From: an uncultured Azohydromonas sp.
GTDB taxonomy: Bacteria; Pseudomonadota; Gammaproteobacteria; Burkholderiales; Burkholderiaceae_C
Reading direction: 5' to 3'
Length of the DNA: 44,610 nucleotides
NCBI RefSeq assembly: GCF_937926365.1
Contig: NZ_CALAOH010000117.1
Span: 1 to 44,610 of the forward strand
The number at the start of each line of letters is the position of its first letter. Within the stretch, counting starts at the first letter, position 1. Below are positions 40,721-44,610 of the stretch, piece after piece. The translations under genes and the position numbers were made by a program. The notes under the pieces were generated by a model. The model did not search any database. It saw nothing but the letters and a program-made list of their open reading frames with translations, and was not told the origin of the DNA.

Positions 40721-43700
40721 TCAGCTCGACAGCTGCCCCCACGCCTTGTCCAGCCGCTTCACGCTCACCGGCTGCGGCGTGCGCAGCTCCTGGGCGAAGA
40801 AGCTCACGCGCAGTTCCTCCAGCAGCCAACGGTATTCGTCCAGCCGCGCGTCGTGCTGGCCCTTCAGCTCGGCCAAGCGGCGCAGGTAGCGCTGCTCCAG
40901 CGGGCGCAGCTCCGACAGGCGCTGCGCGTCGCGCGCGGGATCGGCGCGCCACTTGTCCAGCCGCAGCACCACGGCTTTCAAATAGCGCGGCAGGTGCTGC
41001 AGCGCCGTCCAGGGCGTGCGCGCGATGAAGCGTTTATCGACCAGCCGCTGCAGCTGCGCCTGGATGTCGTCCGCCGCTTCCTTGGGCAGGTTGCGCGCGT
41101 CCTTGAGTTTGCGCAGGGCGGCGGCGTACTCGGCCAGCACCAGGCCGGCCTGGCGGGCGACTTCCTGAGCGATGAGGTTCAAGCGGCTGCGGCCCTCGTC
41201 GATGCGCCGTTTGAAACTCGCTTCGTCGGTGGGCAGCGGCTCGCCCAGGAAGGCACGGTCCAGCGCCACGTCGATGATCTGCGCGCGCAGCTCTTCCTGC
41301 GTGCCCAGCGGCATGAACTGGACCGCCATCTTCTGCAGGTCCGGGATGTTCTTCTCCAGGTATTTCAAGGGCTCGCGGATCTGCAGCGCCACCAGCCGGC
41401 GCAGCCCGGCGCGGTGCCTGGCCGCCGCGACCTCGGGCTCGTCGAACACCTCGATCTCGACGTGCGCGCCCTTGTCGATCAGCGCCGGGAAGCCCACCAG
41501 CGTCTGGCCGCCCTTTTTCAACTCCATCAGCTCGGGCAGCTCGCCGAAGGTCCAGGCGGTGTAGCTCGCGGGCGTGGCCGGCGCGGCCTCGGCCGCCGGT
41601 GCCTTGGCGGACTGGCGCTCGACGCGCAGCGCCTGGCCCTGGTTCGCCGCCGGCGCGGGCGCCGGTGCCCCGGCGGCCGGCTCCGACACCTTCTGCACCT
41701 TCAGCGCCGCGAGCTTCTGGAAAGCCGAGCGCGCCTGGCCGCCCAGCTCCGCCTTGAGCGTGGGCAAGTGCCGCCCCATGCCGAGCTGGCGCCCGTGCTC
41801 GTCCACGACCTTGAAGTTCATGAACAGGTGCGGGCTGAGCATGTCCAGCTTGAAGTCCGCGCGCTGCACGGCCAGCTGGGTGCGCTCGCGCACGAATTTC
41901 AGCAGCGCCTCGGTCAGGCCGCCCTGCGCGAAAGGCGTGAGCTCCACGAACTCCGCCGCGGCTTCGGGCAGCGGCACCAGCCGCGCGCGCGGGCGCTGTG
42001 GCAGGCTCTTGAGCAGCGCCTGCACCTTGGCCGGCAGCATGCCGGGCACGAGCCACTCGCAACGGTCCTCGCTGACCTGGTTGAGCGCGTAGATGGGCAC
42101 CGTCACCGTCACGCCGTCGCGCGGGTCGCCGGGCTCGTGCAGGTAGGCCGCGGCGCAGTCGATGCCGCCCAGGCGGATCACCTTCGGGAAGGCTTCGCTG
42201 GTGACGCCGGCGGCCTCATGCCGCATCAGCTCTTCCTTGCTGATCTGCAGCAGCTTCGGATCGGCCCGGCCCGCGTGGCGGAACCAGCGCTCGAAGCTGG
42301 CGCCGCTGTGCACGTCGGCGGGCAGGTGCCGGTCGTAGAAGGCGTAGATCAGCTCCTCGTCCACCAGCACGTCCTGGCGCCGCGACTTGTGCTCCAGCTC
42401 CTGCACCTGGCGCACCATCTTCTGGTTGTGGGCCAGGAACGGGAGCTTCGTGTCCCACTCCCCCGCCACCAGCGCCTGGCGAATAAAAATCTCGCGCGCG
42501 CCCATCGGGTCCAGCTTGGCGTAGTTCACGCGCCGGTTGTGGTAGACGACGATGCCGTAGAGCGTGGCGCGCTCCAGCGCCACCACCTCGGCGGCCTTCT
42601 TCTCCCAGTGCGGGTCCAGCAGCTGCGTCTTGAGCAGGTGCCCGGCGATGCCCGGAATCCACTGCGGCTCGATGGCGGCAATGCCGCGGCCGAACAGCCG
42701 CGTGGTCTCGACCAGCTCCGCCGCGACGATCCAGCGCCCGGGCTTCTTGCTCAGGTGCGCGCCCGGATGGCGCCAGAACTTGATGCCGCGCGCGCCCAGG
42801 TACCAGTCGTCCTCGTCGCTCTTGAGGCCGATGTTGCCCAGCAGCCCGGCCAGCATGGACAGGTGCACCTGCTCGTAGGTCGCGGGCCCGTCGTTGAGCC
42901 GCCAGCCGTGCTCGGCCACCACCGTGTGCAGCTGCGAGTGGATGTCGCGCCACTCACGCACGCGGCGCGGGCTGATGAAGTTCTCCCGCAGCAGCGCCTC
43001 GTGCTTGCGCGCCGAAAGCCGGTGCGCCGTGCCGTCGCCGCCGCGCGAGGTCTCCAGCCACTTCCACAACTTCAGGTAGCCGTTGAACTCGGACTTCTCG
43101 TCGTCGAAGGGCTTGTGGCGCTGGTCCGCGGTCTGCTGCTGCTCCAGCGGGCGGTCGCGCACGTCCTGCACGCTCAGCGCGCTGGCGATCACCAGCACTT
43201 CCGTCAGGGCGTGGCGCTGGCGCGCCTCGATGATCATGCGGCCGATGCGCGGGTCCAGCGGCAGCTTGGACAGCTCGTGGCCGATGGGCGTGAGCTCGTT
43301 GCGGTCGTCCACCGCGCCCAGCTCGGCCAACAGCGCGTAGCCGTCGGCGATGGCCTTGCGCGGCGGCGGCTCCAGGAACGGGAAATCCTCCACCGTGCCC
43401 AGGTGCAGGCTCTTCATGCGCAGGATCACCCCGGCCAGCGAGCTGCGCAGGATCTCCGGATCGGTGAAGCGCGGCCGGCCGGCGAAGTCGGCTTCGTCGT
43501 AGAGCCGGATGCACACGCCGTTGGACACGCGCCCGCAGCGGCCGGCGCGCTGGTTGGCGGCCGCCTGGCTCACCGGCTCGATCTGCAGCTGCTCGACCTT
43601 GTTGCGGTAGCTGTAGCGCTTGACCCGCGCCAGGCCCGAGTCCACGACGTAGCGGATGCCGGGCACGGTCAGCGAGGTCTCGGCCACGTTGGTGGCCAAC

Positions 43701-44610
43701 ACGATGCGCGGGCGCGCGCCGGTCTCGAACACGCGGTCCTGCTCCTGCTGCGACAGCCGCGCGAACAGCGGCAGGATCTCGACGCCGGGTGGATGGTGCT
43801 TGCGCAGGTGCTCCGCGGCCTCGCGGATCTCGCGCTCGCCGGGCAGGAACACCAGCACGTCGCCCGGGCCCTGGCGCCAGAGCTCGTCCACCGCGTCGGC
43901 GATGGCGTCGTTGAGGTCGAAGTCCTTGCCGTCCTCGAAGGGCCGCCAGCGCTGCTCCACCGGGTACAGGCGGCCGGAGACGTGGATCACCGGCGCCGGC
44001 CCCTTGGCCGATTCGAAGTGCTTGGCGAAGCGCTCGGCGTCAATGGTGGCCGAGGTGACGATGATCTTGAGATCGGGCCGCCGCGGCAGCAGTTGGCGCA
44101 GGTAGCCCAGCAGGAAGTCGATGTTGAGGCTGCGCTCGTGGGCCTCGTCGATGATCAGCGTGTCGTAGGCGCGCAGGTCCGGGTCGCCCTGGGTCTCCGC
44201 CAGCAGGATGCCGTCGGTCATCAGCTTCACCGAGGCGCCGGGCTGCAGCCGGTCCTGGAAGCGGACCTTGTAGCCCACCACGTCGCCCAGCGGCGAGTTC
44301 AGTTCCTGCGCGATGCGCTTGGCCACGCTGGAGGCGGCGATGCGCCGCGGCTGCGTGTGGCCGATGAGCCGCCCGCCGTTGCCCCGGCCGCGGCCCAGGG
44401 CCAGCGCGATCTTGGGCAATTGGGTCGTCTTGCCCGAGCCGGTCTCGCCGCTGACGATGATCACCTGGTGCTCGCGCATCGCGCGCGCGATCTCGTCGCG
44501 CCGGGCGCTGACGGGCAGGCTCTCCGGGAAGGTGATGGGCGGGATCGGCGTGGCCGGGCGTGGGGCGGCCGGGGCGCGGGCGGCGCCGGGCGCCGCTTCG
44601 CCGCGGCGGG
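40721..44610 (-). CDS. hrpA: ATP-dependent RNA helicase HrpA (N-terminus cut by window edge)
   Basis: This is a DEAH-box helicase of which 1295 residues are visible. The frame remains open to the right edge and includes PPITFPESLPVSARRDEIAR, the usual lead-in, before the ATG-like M at 44479, so the true start lies outside. Motifs in order are Walker A GETGSGKTTQLP, the box IIDEAHERSLNIDF, SATIDAERF, VFLPGEREI, NVAETSLTVPGI and QRAGRCGR. Helicase-associated and OB-fold regions follow, then the long C-terminal DUF3418 part (WLVPGMLPAKV, LFMNFKVVDEHG). An Ala/Pro-rich insert of about 30 residues interrupts that part near 41600-41690. HrpA acts on RNA and helps resolve stalled ribosomes in Escherichia coli. 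Confidence 0.95.
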   Translation of the reverse strand, partial: RRGEAAPGAARAPAAPRPATPIPPITFPESLPVSARRDEIARAMREHQVIIVSGETGSGKTTQLPKIALALGRGRGNGGRLIGHTQPRRIAASSVAKRIAQELNSPLGDVVGYKVRFQDRLQPGASVKLMTDGILLAETQGDPDLRAYDTLIIDEAHERSLNIDFLLGYLRQLLPRRPDLKIIVTSATIDAERFAKHFESAKGPAPVIHVSGRLYPVEQRWRPFEDGKDFDLNDAIADAVDELWRQGPGDVLVFLPGEREIREAAEHLRKHHPPGVEILPLFARLSQQEQDRVFETGARPRIVLATNVAETSLTVPGIRYVVDSGLARVKRYSYRNKVEQLQIEPVSQAAANQRAGRCGRVSNGVCIRLYDEADFAGRPRFTDPEILRSSLAGVILRMKSLHLGTVEDFPFLEPPPRKAIADGYALLAELGAVDDRNELTPIGHELSKLPLDPRIGRMIIEARQRHALTEVLVIASALSVQDVRDRPLEQQQTADQRHKPFDDEKSEFNGYLKLWKWLETSRGGDGTAHRLSARKHEALLRENFISPRRVREWRDIHSQLHTVVAEHGWRLNDGPATYEQVHLSMLAGLLGNIGLKSDEDDWYLGARGIKFWRHPGAHLSKKPGRWIVAAELVETTRLFGRGIAAIEPQWIPGIAGHLLKTQLLDPHWEKKAAEVVALERATLYGIVVYHNRRVNYAKLDPMGAREIFIRQALVAGEWDTKLPFLAHNQKMVRQVQELEHKSRRQDVLVDEELIYAFYDRHLPADVHSGASFERWFRHAGRADPKLLQISKEELMRHEAAGVTSEAFPKVIRLGGIDCAAAYLHEPGDPRDGVTVTVPIYALNQVSEDRCEWLVPGMLPAKVQALLKSLPQRPRARLVPLPEAAAEFVELTPFAQGGLTEALLKFVRERTQLAVQRADFKLDMLSPHLFMNFKVVDEHGRQLGMGRHLPTLKAELGGQARSAFQKLAALKVQKVSEPAAGAPAPAPAANQGQALRVERQSAKAPAAEAAPATPASYTAWTFGELPELMELKKGGQTLVGFPALIDKGAHVEIEVFDEPEVAAARHRAGLRRLVALQIREPLKYLEKNIPDLQKMAVQFMPLGTQEELRAQIIDVALDRAFLGEPLPTDEASFKRRIDEGRSRLNLIAQEVARQAGLVLAEYAAALRKLKDARNLPKEAADDIQAQLQRLVDKRFIARTPWTALQHLPRYLKAVVLRLDKWRADPARDAQRLSELRPLEQRYLRRLAELKGQHDARLDEYRWLLEELRVSFFAQELRTPQPVSVKRLDKAWGQLSS

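Noticed and set aside
1..44610. CRISPR array, integrase, insertion sequence or toxin-antitoxin pair
   Set aside because: No spaced direct repeats and no recombinase, transposase or small toxin-like reading frames were found in any part of the window.

Overview
The window is high-GC, densely coded DNA of a chromosomal type. The gene set points to a betaproteobacterium of the order Burkholderiales, Comamonadaceae/Sphaerotilaceae-like: an Entner-Doudoroff edd-eda pair, 3-hydroxybutyrate dehydrogenase, OmpR/EnvZ, a RelA-type ppGpp synthetase, an assimilatory nirBD operon carrying a kinase/phosphatase gene, and a long HrpA helicase. This assignment rests on remembered family resemblance, not on a database search. 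No phage, integrase, insertion sequence or CRISPR array was seen.

Layout. 1-3118: the end of tonB, then exbB, two exbD genes and a metallo-beta-lactamase-fold hydrolase, all on +. 3119-4182: a lower-GC patch with a REP-like hairpin and one doubtful, possibly truncated ORF. 4183-5450: an SDR oxidoreductase and glyoxalase I. 5455-7886: edd-eda on -, behind a promoter overlaid by two identical palindromes. 7999-12125: a ChaC-like cyclotransferase, a MobA-like nucleotidyltransferase, pdxH, msrA and an exported sugar-dehydrogenase-type beta-propeller. 12294-16055: a very large DUF748/AsmA-like envelope protein, divergent from a YdcF-like membrane protein. 16922-17128: a run of five perfect hairpins (possible small RNA), then ubiD. 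18728-19823: a promoter, a long leader and a membrane-anchored lytic transglycosylase. 20055-20131: tRNA-Val(GAC). 20304-23425: an alpha/beta hydrolase overlapping relA. 23477-25016: bdhA and a SIMPL-domain secreted protein. 25194-27375: ompR-envZ. 27404-32959: ispD-ispF on -, divergent from mfd-serB on +. 33030-38607 (-): nirB, nirD, a FNT-type nitrite channel, and a protein with a PP2C phosphatase domain, a Ser/Thr kinase domain and one membrane segment. 39292-39774: a histidine-bearing small membrane protein divergent from nirB. 39793-44610 (-): psd and hrpA, the latter running off the right edge.

How the genes work together. The clearest systems are TonB-ExbB-ExbD energy transduction, the Entner-Doudoroff step pair, the OmpR/EnvZ envelope regulator, two MEP isoprenoid steps, and nitrite uptake and reduction under a likely sigma-54/NtrC-type promoter. 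The most interesting signals are: the double palindrome sitting exactly on the edd promoter; the five-hairpin intergenic cluster next to ubiD; the kinase/phosphatase at the end of the nitrite operon, whose start codon directly follows the U-tract of an intrinsic terminator; and the 260-nt structured leader in front of nirB.
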